This document shows, piece after piece, positions 26,083 to 33,648 of a stretch of 64,000 nucleotides of DNA. A model generated the notes under the pieces. The model did not search any database. It was given only the letters and a program-made list of their open reading frames with translations, and was not told the origin of the DNA. The translations under genes were made by a program, and so were the position numbers. The stretch comes from Pseudomonas azerbaijanoccidentalis. GTDB taxonomy: Bacteria; Pseudomonadota; Gammaproteobacteria; Pseudomonadales; Pseudomonadaceae. Every line of letters begins with the position of its first letter. Position 1 is the first letter of the stretch. The stretch covers positions 434,001-498,000 of the forward strand of contig NZ_JAHSTU010000004.1 of assembly GCF_019145495.1 (NCBI RefSeq), in the 5' to 3' direction.

Positions 26083-26988
26083 ATGACCCTCGAACGCGAA
26101 GCCGCCGCCAACACCGCCAAGGTCCTGTCCGAAGCGCTGCCTTACATTCGCCGCTATGTCGGCAAGACGCTGGTGATCAAATACGGCGGCAACGCGATGG
26201 AAAGCGAGGAGCTGAAAACCGGCTTCGCCCGCGACATCGTGCTGATGAAAGCCGTGGGCATCAACCCGGTGGTGGTTCACGGTGGCGGCCCGCAAATCGG
26301 TGACCTGCTCAAGCGTCTGTCGATCGAGAGCCATTTCGTCGACGGCATGCGCGTTACCGACGCCGCAACCATGGACGTGGTGGAAATGGTCCTCGGTGGC
26401 CAAGTCAACAAGGACATCGTCAACCTGATCAACCGTCATGGTGGCAGCGCCATCGGCCTGACCGGTAAAGACGCCGAGCTGATTCGTGCGAAAAAGCTCA
26501 CTGTCACCCGCCAGACGCCAGAGATGACCACCCCTGAAATCATCGACATCGGCCATGTGGGCGAAGTGGTCGGCATCAACACCGACCTGCTGAACCTGCT
26601 GGTCAAAGGTGATTTCATCCCGGTAATCGCGCCTATCGGCGTCGGCGCCAACGGCGAGTCGTACAACATCAACGCCGACCTGGTAGCCGGTAAAGTCGCC
26701 GAAGCGCTGAAAGCCGAGAAGCTGATGCTGCTGACCAACATTGCCGGCCTGATGGACAAGTCGGGCACGGTCCTGACCGGCCTGACGACCCAGCAGGTCG
26801 ACGATCTGATCGCCGACGGCACCATCTACGGCGGCATGCTGCCGAAGATCCGTTGCGCACTGGAAGCGGTCCAGGGCGGCGTGGGCAGCTCGCTGATCAT
26901 CGACGGTCGCGTGCCGAACGCGATCCTGCTGGAGATCTTCACTGATACCGGCGTCGGCACCTTGATCAGCAATCGCAAGCGTCCTTAA
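26083..26988 (+). CDS. argB: Acetylglutamate kinase
   Basis: A 301-aa amino acid kinase that phosphorylates N-acetyl-L-glutamate, the second step of arginine synthesis. IKYGGNAMESEELK, VVVHGGGPQIGDLL and LMLLTNIAGLMDKSG are conserved motifs. The N-terminal helix of about 20 residues before the kinase core is typical of arginine-inhibited hexameric forms. It lies 17 bp after algC and may share its transcript; a strong terminator follows. Confidence 0.96.
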   Translation: MTLEREAAANTAKVLSEALPYIRRYVGKTLVIKYGGNAMESEELKTGFARDIVLMKAVGINPVVVHGGGPQIGDLLKRLSIESHFVDGMRVTDAATMDVVEMVLGGQVNKDIVNLINRHGGSAIGLTGKDAELIRAKKLTVTRQTPEMTTPEIIDIGHVGEVVGINTDLLNLLVKGDFIPVIAPIGVGANGESYNINADLVAGKVAEALKAEKLMLLTNIAGLMDKSGTVLTGLTTQQVDDLIADGTIYGGMLPKIRCALEAVQGGVGSSLIIDGRVPNAILLEIFTDTGVGTLISNRKRP

Positions 26989-27002
26989 GCGATAGCGCAC
27001 AC

Positions 27003-27044
27003 AAAAAGACCCCGCTCAGCCTGGCTGAGCGGGGTCTTTTTTTT
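27003..27044 (+). terminator. Rho-independent terminator of argB
   Basis: AGACCCCGCTCAGCC/GGCTGAGCGGGGTCT stem followed by eight T residues, 15 bases after the argB stop. Confidence 0.95.
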
Positions 27045-27075
27045 GCCTGCGATCCCCGAACATTGCACATCACCT

Positions 27076-27147
27076 GTGTAGGAGCTGCCGAGGGCTGCGA
27101 TCCTTTGATCTTAAATCAAAAGATCGCAGCCTTCGGCAGCTCCTACG
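27076..27147. repeat. REP-like inverted pair, family B (short spacer)
   Basis: Arms of type TGTAGGAGCTGCC...GATC in near-continuous inverted repeat. The spacer is almost absent (centre TTGATCTTAAATCAA), so it could form one long hairpin. It lies between argB and convergent pyrE. Confidence 0.85.
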
Positions 27148-27167
27148 CGGGAATTGCGACGAGCTCG

Positions 27168-27812
27168 TTAGACGCCGAACTGAGCGCGGTAGGCTTCCAC
27201 GGCTGGCAAATGCTGTTTGAGCTGCGGGTCATCCGCCAGGAATTCCAGCACCTGGTTCAGCGAAACGATGCTGATCACCGGAATGCCGAAATCACGCTCC
27301 ACTTCCTGGATCGCCGACAATTCACCGTTGCCACGCTCCTGCCGGTTCAGGGCAATCAGCACGCCAGTCGCCTTGGCGCCGTCCTGGGAAGCAATGATCT
27401 GCATCACTTCTCGGATGGCGGTACCGGCGGTGATCACGTCGTCAATGATCAGCACTTCGCCGGTCAACGGCGCGCCGACCAGGCTGCCGCCTTCGCCGTG
27501 GGCCTTGGCTTCCTTGCGGTTGAAGCACCACGGCAAGTCACGGTTGTGATGTTCGGCCAAGGCCACGGCAGTGGTCGCCGCCAAAGGAATGCCTTTGTAG
27601 GCAGGACCGAACAGCACGTCGAAGGGAATACCGCTTTCGGCAATGGCGGCGGCGTAGAAACGACCGAGCTGCGCCAGGGCCGAGCCCGAGTTGAACAGGC
27701 CGGCATTGAAGAAGTAAGGACTGGTGCGCCCGGACTTCAGGGTGAACTCACCGAAGCGCAAAACGCCGCGATCGATGGCAAAACGAATGAAATCGCGCTG
27801 ATACGCTTGCAT
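27168..27812 (-). CDS. pyrE: Orotate phosphoribosyltransferase
   Basis: A 214-aa type I phosphoribosyltransferase that forms OMP from orotate and PRPP in pyrimidine synthesis. The PRPP motif VLIIDDVITAGTAIREV lies near residues 120-136. FGEFTLKSGRTSPYFFNAGLF at the N-terminus and FGPAYKGIPLA are typical. ATG 27812 (MQAYQRDF) matches family starts; a GTG seven codons upstream is open but less likely. It is divergent from crc across 82 bases, an arrangement conserved in Pseudomonas. Confidence 0.95.
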   Translation of the reverse strand: MQAYQRDFIRFAIDRGVLRFGEFTLKSGRTSPYFFNAGLFNSGSALAQLGRFYAAAIAESGIPFDVLFGPAYKGIPLAATTAVALAEHHNRDLPWCFNRKEAKAHGEGGSLVGAPLTGEVLIIDDVITAGTAIREVMQIIASQDGAKATGVLIALNRQERGNGELSAIQEVERDFGIPVISIVSLNQVLEFLADDPQLKQHLPAVEAYRAQFGV

Positions 27813-27839
27813 GAAAAAAACCCCAAATACCACGGATTT

Positions 27840-27851
27840 AGCTAATTAGCT
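27840..27851. promoter_or_regulatory. Perfect palindrome in the pyrE-crc intergenic region
   Basis: AGCTAATTAGCT is a perfect 12-base palindrome, followed 11 bases later by GTGTATCATACAC, a second inverted repeat. They lie in the short region that must hold both pyrE and crc promoters. Function unknown. Confidence 0.3.
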
Positions 27852-27894
27852 TGACGCCGTGTATCATACACGCACGCGATTTTTGGGGCCATTT

Positions 27895-28674
27895 ATGCGG
27901 ATCATCAGTGTGAACGTCAATGGTATTCAGGCTGCAGTCGAGCGAGGTTTGCTCAGTTGGCTGCAGGCACAGAATGCCGACGTCATCTGCCTGCAGGACA
28001 CCCGTGCCTCCGCCTTTGAACTGGACGATCCAGCCTTCCAACTGGATGGATACTTCCTTTATGCCTGCGATGCCGAAGTTCCCGCCCAAGGCGGTGTGGC
28101 TTTGTACTCGCGGTTGCAACCGAAGGCTGTCATCAGCGGTCTCGGTTTCGAGACGGCCGACCGCTACGGGCGCTACCTGCAAGCCGATTTCGACAAAGTC
28201 AGTATTGCAACCTTGTTGCTTCCATCCGGCATGAACGGCGATGAAGACTTGAACCAGAAGTTCAAGCTCATGGACGACTTCGCCAAGTACCTGGACAAGC
28301 AACGGCGCAAACGCCGCGAGTACATTTATTGTGGCTCGCTGTACGTGGCGCAACAGAAGCTGGACATCAAGAACTGGCGCGACAGCCAGCAATCCCCGGG
28401 CTTCCTGGCGCCTGAACGCGCCTGGATGGACGAGATTGTCGGCAACATGGGTTATGTCGATGCCCTGCGCGAAGTCAGCCGTGAAGGCGACCAGTACAGC
28501 TGGTGGCCGGATAACGAACAGGCCGAAATGCTCAACCTCGGCTGGCGTTTCGACTACCAGATCCTGACCCCGGGCCTGCGCCGCTTCGTACGCAGTGCGC
28601 GCCTGCCACGTCAGCCACGGTTCTCGCAGCATGCGCCGCTGATCGTGGACTACGACTGGACGCTGACGATCTAA
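27895..28674 (+). CDS. crc: Catabolite repression control protein Crc
   Basis: A 259-aa member of the exonuclease III/EEP fold. In Pseudomonas, Crc has no nuclease activity; it stabilises Hfq on A-rich target mRNAs to repress use of less preferred carbon sources. MRIISVNVNGIQAAVERGLLSWLQ and the C-terminus VRSARLPRQPRFSQHAPLIVDYDW match the family, and the length equals that of P. aeruginosa Crc. ATG 27895 is chosen because 12 codons upstream lie in the promoter region. It is divergent from pyrE and convergent with gltS, sharing a terminator. Confidence 0.95.
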   Translation: MRIISVNVNGIQAAVERGLLSWLQAQNADVICLQDTRASAFELDDPAFQLDGYFLYACDAEVPAQGGVALYSRLQPKAVISGLGFETADRYGRYLQADFDKVSIATLLLPSGMNGDEDLNQKFKLMDDFAKYLDKQRRKRREYIYCGSLYVAQQKLDIKNWRDSQQSPGFLAPERAWMDEIVGNMGYVDALREVSREGDQYSWWPDNEQAEMLNLGWRFDYQILTPGLRRFVRSARLPRQPRFSQHAPLIVDYDWTLTI

Positions 28675-28689
28675 ACGTTTGTCGCGGAC

Positions 28690-28726
28690 AAAAAAATGCC
28701 CGTATCGTGAGATACGGGCATTTTTT
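28690..28726. terminator. Bidirectional terminator for crc and gltS
   Basis: ATGCCCGTATC...GATACGGGCAT stem with A7 before and T6 after, lying between convergent crc and gltS. It is the third copy of the CCCGTAT hairpin in the window. Confidence 0.92.
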
Positions 28727-28752
28727 ATGCGCTGAAATCCGTGTTCCGAACT

Positions 28753-29958
28753 TCAGGCAACGCCAAAGAAGGGTAGCGCAAGGTACAGCTTGATCACAAT
28801 GACGTTAATGATGTCGATGAAGAACGCGCCAACCATCGGCACGACCAGGAATGCGATCTGCGAAGGGCCGTAACGCTGCGTTACGGCTTGCATGTTAGCG
28901 ATGGCCGTCGGAGTGGCCCCCAGACCAAAGCCGCAATGCCCTGCCGCCAGTACCGCCGCATCGTAATTACTGCCCATCACTCTGAACGTCACGAATATCG
29001 CGAACAGAGCCATGACCAGCGTTTGTGCGGCGAGAATAATGAAGATTGGTAATGCCAGTGCAGCCAGATCCCACAACTTGAGTGACATCAGCGCGATTGC
29101 CAGAAACAGCGACAAACTGACATTTCCCAGTACAGAAACTTCGCGCTCAAACACTTGATATAAACCAAGCGCTGAAAGTCCGTTACGCAAAAGCACGCCC
29201 ACGAACAATACGCAAACGAATGTCGGCAACTCAAATGCAGTTTCGCGGAGCGCGCCATTCAAGAGATTACCTGCCAACAAGCTGACAGCAATCAACGCGA
29301 GTGTCTCGATAAACGAAAATGGCGTGATCGAGCGTTCTTTATTCGGCTGCTCAAAGCCCTTTGGTAGCCGTGGCTTATCTTTAGAACAGCCGGGGACTTG
29401 TGTGCGCTTGATCAGCAGTCGAGCGACCGGCCCGCCAATCAAACCGCCCAGCACCAAGCCAAACGTGGCAGAAGCCATGGCAAGCTCGGAGGCGGAGGCC
29501 AGACCGTACTTTTCACTGAACGTCGCACCCCAGGCAGCGCCCGTGCCGTGACCACCTGCCAACGTCACCGAGCCTGTCAGCAGCCCCATCAGAGGGTCGA
29601 GCCCCAATGCCGTTGCAAGCCCGATGCCCATGGCATTCTGAACCACCAACAGACCGGTGACCGCTAATACAAACACCCCCACCACGCGTCCACCTTTCTT
29701 CAGGCTGGCGAAGTCTGCACTCAACCCAATGGTGGCGAAAAAAGCCAGCATCAAGGGTGTTTGTAGCGAGGTGTCAAAACGCACTTCAATATCGAACAAT
29801 CGTAAAACCAATAGAACCAGGGCAACCATAAGGCCGCCCGCGACAGGCTCAGGGATATTGTAAGCACGTAAAAAACCGACACGCGTGACAAGTCCGCGAC
29901 CCAGTAAGAGTACTAAGGACGCAGCGACGAGCGTTCCATAAAAATCGAGCTGTAACAT
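28753..29958 (-). CDS. gltS: Sodium/glutamate symporter
   Basis: A 401-aa inner-membrane Na+-coupled glutamate carrier of the ESS/GltS family. Length and start (MLQLDFYGTLVAASLVLLLGR) equal the E. coli pattern. The two inverted-topology halves are evident, with conserved IPEPVAGGL near residue 35, GGHGTGAAWG near 140, and GHCGFGLGATPTAIANMQ near 335. The frame continues 26 codons upstream of ATG 29958; that extension is polar and not part of the family. Codon use is less GC-biased than in its neighbours. Confidence 0.93.
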   Translation of the reverse strand: MLQLDFYGTLVAASLVLLLGRGLVTRVGFLRAYNIPEPVAGGLMVALVLLVLRLFDIEVRFDTSLQTPLMLAFFATIGLSADFASLKKGGRVVGVFVLAVTGLLVVQNAMGIGLATALGLDPLMGLLTGSVTLAGGHGTGAAWGATFSEKYGLASASELAMASATFGLVLGGLIGGPVARLLIKRTQVPGCSKDKPRLPKGFEQPNKERSITPFSFIETLALIAVSLLAGNLLNGALRETAFELPTFVCVLFVGVLLRNGLSALGLYQVFEREVSVLGNVSLSLFLAIALMSLKLWDLAALALPIFIILAAQTLVMALFAIFVTFRVMGSNYDAAVLAAGHCGFGLGATPTAIANMQAVTQRYGPSQIAFLVVPMVGAFFIDIINVIVIKLYLALPFFGVA

Positions 29959-30276
29959 TGAGATAATCTTGAATGATTCATTCAGGGGCGAACTGTTTAC
30001 CTGGACACGCCTCTTGAACAGGTTGATTTTCATCAACGCTGACTGTTTTGATTTCAGTATCCGTCAATGGTCTGAATATATCGAAATATTTCTAATAAAT
30101 ATTACTTGGTGGCAACTTTAACAACCGCCCAGCCTCATTGCCAAGGATATAGACTGCAATGCGGATTTACAGTTGTGACCAAAGGTGTAGACATGTAATC
30201 GAAGTTGCCTGATGAAATATTTGATAACAAAAAATGCCCCGACAAGTCGGGGCATTTATTAATTGCAGTGCCTGGT
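29959..30276. other. AT-rich intergenic region between gltS and the DUF4870 gene
   Basis: These 318 bases hold the gltS upstream region, which is AT-rich around 30070-30115, and the DUF4870 terminator at its right end. No gene was recognised. The gltS promoter must lie here, but no clear -35/-10 pair was fixed. Confidence 0.6.
30229..30260 (-). terminator. Rho-independent terminator of the DUF4870 gene
   Basis: ATGCCCCGAC/GTCGGGGCAT stem with an AA loop, flanked by A6 on the plus strand (T run on the minus), 17 bases past the stop. Confidence 0.9.
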
Positions 30277-30645
30277 TTACTTAATCAAGCGCCATGTGAA
30301 CGGATACCGATAAGGAAACCCCTCATTGGCCTTCACGCCCGCGATGATCGTCAGCACCAGAGCGCCAATGGCAATCAGGCCAAAGAGGAAGAACCCGATG
30401 ATCACCACCATCAGCAGGAAGCAAATGGCAGAAGCAATGGCGACGGTAATCTGAAAGTTCAGCGCCTCTTTACCCTGCGCATCGACGAACGGGTCCATCT
30501 CGCGCTTCATCTGCCAGAGAATCAACGGGCCGATCAGCGTGCCGAACGGAATCCAGATCCCCAGCAAGGCGGACAAGTGGCAAAACATCGCCCACTGCCG
30601 AACTTCTTTGCTCGGCGTGGGAAGCAGCTGTTGCTCGTCACTCAT
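30277..30645 (-). CDS. DUF4870 membrane protein
   Basis: A 122-aa small membrane protein of the DUF4870 (Tic20-like) group. MCHLSALLGIWIPFG-type helix 1 is at about residues 20-45, followed by the conserved LILWQMKREMDPFVDAQGKEALNFQ loop. Two more hydrophobic helices lie near residues 68-105, ending in PYRYPFTWRLIK. The function is unknown. It lies after rph on the same strand, with a GGAGGACGT ribosome binding site. Confidence 0.88.
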   Translation of the reverse strand: MSDEQQLLPTPSKEVRQWAMFCHLSALLGIWIPFGTLIGPLILWQMKREMDPFVDAQGKEALNFQITVAIASAICFLLMVVIIGFFLFGLIAIGALVLTIIAGVKANEGFPYRYPFTWRLIK

Positions 30646-30673
30646 AACGTCCTCCTTGCGTGGAACAATCCGG

Positions 30674-31396
30674 TCAGTCCGCCAGTGCAGCCTTTTGCAG
30701 ATCGAAAATCTCGTTCATGCCTTTCTTGGCCAGTTCCAGCATGGCGTTCAGCTCTTCAGGCTGGAACGGCGCGCCTTCGGCAGTGCCCTGAACCTCGATG
30801 AAACCGCCCGTGCTGGTCATCACCACGTTGAGGTCAGTCTCGGCAGCCGAGTCTTCCAGGTAGTCGAGGTCGAGTACCGGCTCGCCCTGGTACATGCCAA
30901 CCGATACCGCACCGATCATTTGCTTGAGCGGGTCGCCGCCTTTCAGGCCGCCACGCTTCTTGATCACTTTCAAGGCGTCGACCAGCGCAACCATGGCGCC
31001 GGTGATGGACGCAGTGCGGGTGCCACCGTCAGCCTGGATCACGTCGCAGTCGACGTACAGGGTCACGTCGCCCAGCTTGGACATATCCAGTGCAGCGCGC
31101 AGGGAGCGGCCGATCAGGCGCTGGATTTCCAGGGTGCGGCCGCCCTGCTTGCCACGGCTCGCTTCACGCTGGTTACGCTCACCGGTGGCGCGCGGCAGCA
31201 TGCCGTACTCGGCAGTCAACCAGCCCTGGCCTTGGCCCTTGAGGAAGCGTGGTACGCCGTTTTCGACGCTGACGGTGCAGATGACTTTGGTATCACCGAA
31301 CTCGACCAGTACAGATCCCTCGGCGTGTTTGGTGTAGTTGCGGGTAATGCGGATCGAGCGGAGCTGATCGGCAGCGCGACCACTTGGACGTTTCAT
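30674..31396 (-). CDS. rph: Ribonuclease PH
   Basis: A 240-aa phosphorolytic 3'-5' exoribonuclease that trims tRNA 3' ends. It starts MKRPSGRAADQLRSIRITRNY, and contains GSVLVEFGDTKVICTVSVE, ERNQREASRGKQGGRTLEIQRLIGRSLR (shown here in parts) and CDVIQADGGTRTASITGA, all classic RNase PH segments. The start is fixed by family homology; 55 open upstream codons overlap the divergent yicC promoter region. Transcribed divergently from yicC. Confidence 0.95.
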   Translation of the reverse strand: MKRPSGRAADQLRSIRITRNYTKHAEGSVLVEFGDTKVICTVSVENGVPRFLKGQGQGWLTAEYGMLPRATGERNQREASRGKQGGRTLEIQRLIGRSLRAALDMSKLGDVTLYVDCDVIQADGGTRTASITGAMVALVDALKVIKKRGGLKGGDPLKQMIGAVSVGMYQGEPVLDLDYLEDSAAETDLNVVMTSTGGFIEVQGTAEGAPFQPEELNAMLELAKKGMNEIFDLQKAALAD

Positions 31397-31542
31397 AAGG
31401 GATACCTGTACGGGGACGGAAAACTGCGGAGCATTATAGAGCTGCCAGCCACGCGTGGGCACTTCTAAAAAAATCCTCGGACGAGCGAAGGCTCTGAACG
31501 GCCCGCGCCCGACGACCTGCAGCCGTTTGTCACACCGTGTGT

Positions 31543-31572
31543 TTGGGCGCATTGGCGCCACTGCGCTACAAT
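31543..31572 (+). promoter_or_regulatory. Candidate sigma-70 promoter of yicC
   Basis: TTGGGC and TACAAT are separated by 18 bases, about 92 bases before the yicC ATG. Confidence 0.5.
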
Positions 31573-31663
31573 CCTGCGCCTTTGCTGCCAGTCGGCTTTA
31601 ATTCATTGATATCGGATTGGCGGAGCCTCGGTTCCGCGCCGATCTGCATTGCGAGGTACCTCC

Positions 31664-32527
31664 ATGGTGCACAGCATGACCGCCTTCGCCCGCGTCGAGA
31701 AAGCCGGCGTCCAGGGCACCCTGAGCTGGGAGCTGCGCTCGGTCAACAGCCGCTACCTGGAACCGCACCTGCGCCTGCCGGACTCCTTTCGCGACCTCGA
31801 AGGCGCCGTTCGTGAAGCCCTGCGCCAGGGCGTATCGCGGGGCAAGCTCGAATGCACCCTGCGCTTCACCGAAGAGAACACCGGCAAAGCGTTGCAGGTT
31901 GACCAGGCGCGCGCTGCGCAATTGGTTGCCGCCGCAGAGACAATCGCTAGCCTGATCAAGAATCCAGCCGCGCTGAACCCGCTCGAAGTCCTGGCCTGGC
32001 CCGGCGTGCTGGTGGGTGATGCCACCGACCCGCAAGCCTTGAATGCCGAGGCACTGGCCCTGTTCAACCAAGGCCTGAAAGAACTCAAGGCCGGCCGCGA
32101 GCGCGAAGGCGCGGAGCTGGCCCGGTTGATCAACGAGCGCCTGACGTCCATTGAAGAGGACGTGGTGACCCTGCGCGAACTGGTTCCGCAAATGCTCGCC
32201 ACCCAGCGCCAGAAAGTGCTCGACCGTTTCGCCGACATGAAGGCCGAGATGGACCCGCAGCGCCTGGAGCAGGAAATGGTCATGCTCGCGCAAAAAAGCG
32301 ACGTCGCCGAAGAACTGGATCGCCTGAGCACACACATCATCGAAGTTCGCAGGGTACTCAAATCCGGCGGCGCTGCCGGGCGGCGCCTGGACTTCCTGAT
32401 GCAGGAACTCAACCGCGAAGCCAACACACTGGGCTCCAAAGCCTTCGACCCGCGCAGCACCCAGGCTGCGGTCAACCTCAAAGTGTTGATCGAGCAGATG
32501 CGCGAACAAGTGCAGAATATTGAGTAA
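31664..32527 (+). CDS. yicC: YicC-family endoribonuclease-like protein
   Basis: A 287-aa YicC protein. The N-terminal domain begins MVHSMTAFARVEKAG and includes WELRSVNSRYLEPHLRLP. The C-terminal DUF1732 domain ends in RRLDFLMQELNREANTLGSK, the family signature. E. coli YicC is linked to endoribonuclease activity and degradation of the sRNA RyhB. ATG 31664 has GAGG 9 bases upstream; ATG 31676 is an alternative. It lies 12 bp before gmk and the pair is probably one transcript. Confidence 0.93.
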   Translation: MVHSMTAFARVEKAGVQGTLSWELRSVNSRYLEPHLRLPDSFRDLEGAVREALRQGVSRGKLECTLRFTEENTGKALQVDQARAAQLVAAAETIASLIKNPAALNPLEVLAWPGVLVGDATDPQALNAEALALFNQGLKELKAGREREGAELARLINERLTSIEEDVVTLRELVPQMLATQRQKVLDRFADMKAEMDPQRLEQEMVMLAQKSDVAEELDRLSTHIIEVRRVLKSGGAAGRRLDFLMQELNREANTLGSKAFDPRSTQAAVNLKVLIEQMREQVQNIE

Positions 32528-32539
32528 GGCAACCCTGAC

Positions 32540-33160
32540 ATGACCCACAGCACCGGCACCCTGTACATCATCTCCGCTCCCTCGGGCGCGGGCAAAAGCA
32601 GCCTCGTCAAGGCTCTGACCGACGCCAATCCAGAGATCCGCGTCTCGGTTTCCCACACCACCCGCGCCATGCGCCCGGGCGAAGTGGACGGCGTGAACTA
32701 CAACTTCGTCGCCCGCGAACAGTTCGTGAAGATGATCGAACACGGGGATTTTCTCGAGCGCGCCGAAGTGTTCGGCAACCTCTACGGCACCTCGCAAAGC
32801 CATTTGCAGCAGACTCTGGACGAAGGTCACGACCTGATTCTGGAGATCGACTGGCAGGGCGCCGAGCAGGTTCGCAAGCTGATGCCGCAGGCCCGTTCGA
32901 TCTTCATTCTGCCGCCATCGCTTGAAGCCCTGCATCAGCGCCTGACCAATCGCGGCCAGGACAGCGACGAAATCATCGATGGCCGGATGCGCGAAGCGGT
33001 CAGCGAAATGAGCCACTATGTCGACTACGACTACCTGATCATCAACGACGATTTCGCTCACGCACTGCACGATTTGAAGGCGATTTTCCGTGCCAATCAG
33101 CTGATTCAGAAGCGTCAGCAGCAGCGCCACGGTAAATTGCTGGCTGAATTGCTCGGTTAA
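32540..33160 (+). CDS. gmk: Guanylate kinase
   Basis: A 206-aa P-loop kinase that converts GMP to GDP with ATP. The Walker A motif is SAPSGAGKSSLVKAL (near residues 12-26), and GMP-binding VSHTTRAMRPGEVDGVNYNF and EIDWQGAEQVR follow. Family length is normal. It is second in yicC-gmk, and a hairpin and bulged terminator follow it before rpoZ. Confidence 0.96.
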   Translation: MTHSTGTLYIISAPSGAGKSSLVKALTDANPEIRVSVSHTTRAMRPGEVDGVNYNFVAREQFVKMIEHGDFLERAEVFGNLYGTSQSHLQQTLDEGHDLILEIDWQGAEQVRKLMPQARSIFILPPSLEALHQRLTNRGQDSDEIIDGRMREAVSEMSHYVDYDYLIINDDFAHALHDLKAIFRANQLIQKRQQQRHGKLLAELLG

Positions 33161-33227
33161 AGAGCACTTCCCAAAACAGCTGCAAGGGCTTTACATTGGC
33201 ACTTGCAGCGCGTTGAAGGGCTTGATC

Positions 33228-33264
33228 AAAAAATCAGCGCTTCCCTAATCGCTGGTGATTTTTT
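33228..33264 (+). terminator. Probable terminator between gmk and rpoZ
   Basis: AAAAAATC-AGCG pairs with CGCTGGTGATTTTTT through a 3-base bulge, ending in six T residues. A separate GCTGCAAG/CTTGCAGC hairpin lies just upstream at 33179-33209. Confidence 0.65.
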
Positions 33265-33327
33265 AAACTGTTGAGTCCGCTCGCCCATCCGGGCAGCGCG
33301 CATATTGCATTTGCTACGAGGAAGACC

Positions 33328-33591
33328 ATGGCCCGCGTAACCGTTGAAGACTGCCTAGAACACGTGGATAACCGCTTTGAGCTGGTCATGCTCTCTACCA
33401 AGCGTGCCCGTCAACTGGCCACCGGCGGCAAAGAGCCGAAAGTAGCATGGGAAAACGACAAGCCTACCGTCGTTGCCCTGCGTGAAATCGCTGAAGGCCT
33501 GATCGACTACGCAGCTATCGCTGAAGCCGAAATCGTTGAAGATGAACCGCTTTTTGCTGCATTCGAGGACGAGTCCAACGAGGCCGTCTAA
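33328..33591 (+). CDS. rpoZ: RNA polymerase omega subunit
   Basis: An 87-aa omega subunit that supports RNA polymerase assembly and forms part of a ppGpp site. MARVTVEDCLEHVDNRFELVMLSTKRARQL and the KPTVVALREIAEGL helix are the family pattern. ATG 33328 has a GAGGAAG ribosome binding site. It is next to spoT, the classic rpoZ-spoT order, linking the ppGpp enzyme and its polymerase target. Confidence 0.96.
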   Translation: MARVTVEDCLEHVDNRFELVMLSTKRARQLATGGKEPKVAWENDKPTVVALREIAEGLIDYAAIAEAEIVEDEPLFAAFEDESNEAV

Positions 33592-33648
33592 GCCTATGCC
33601 TGGTCGACGTAGCACGGCGCGGGATCACAGCTTACGGCAGGAGACATT

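Noticed and set aside
33197..33207. Possible sigma-54 promoter (TGGCAC...TTGCA) between gmk and rpoZ
   Set aside because: TTGCA follows TGGCAC directly without the needed 5-base spacing, and the bases belong to a GCTGCAAG/CTTGCAGC hairpin.
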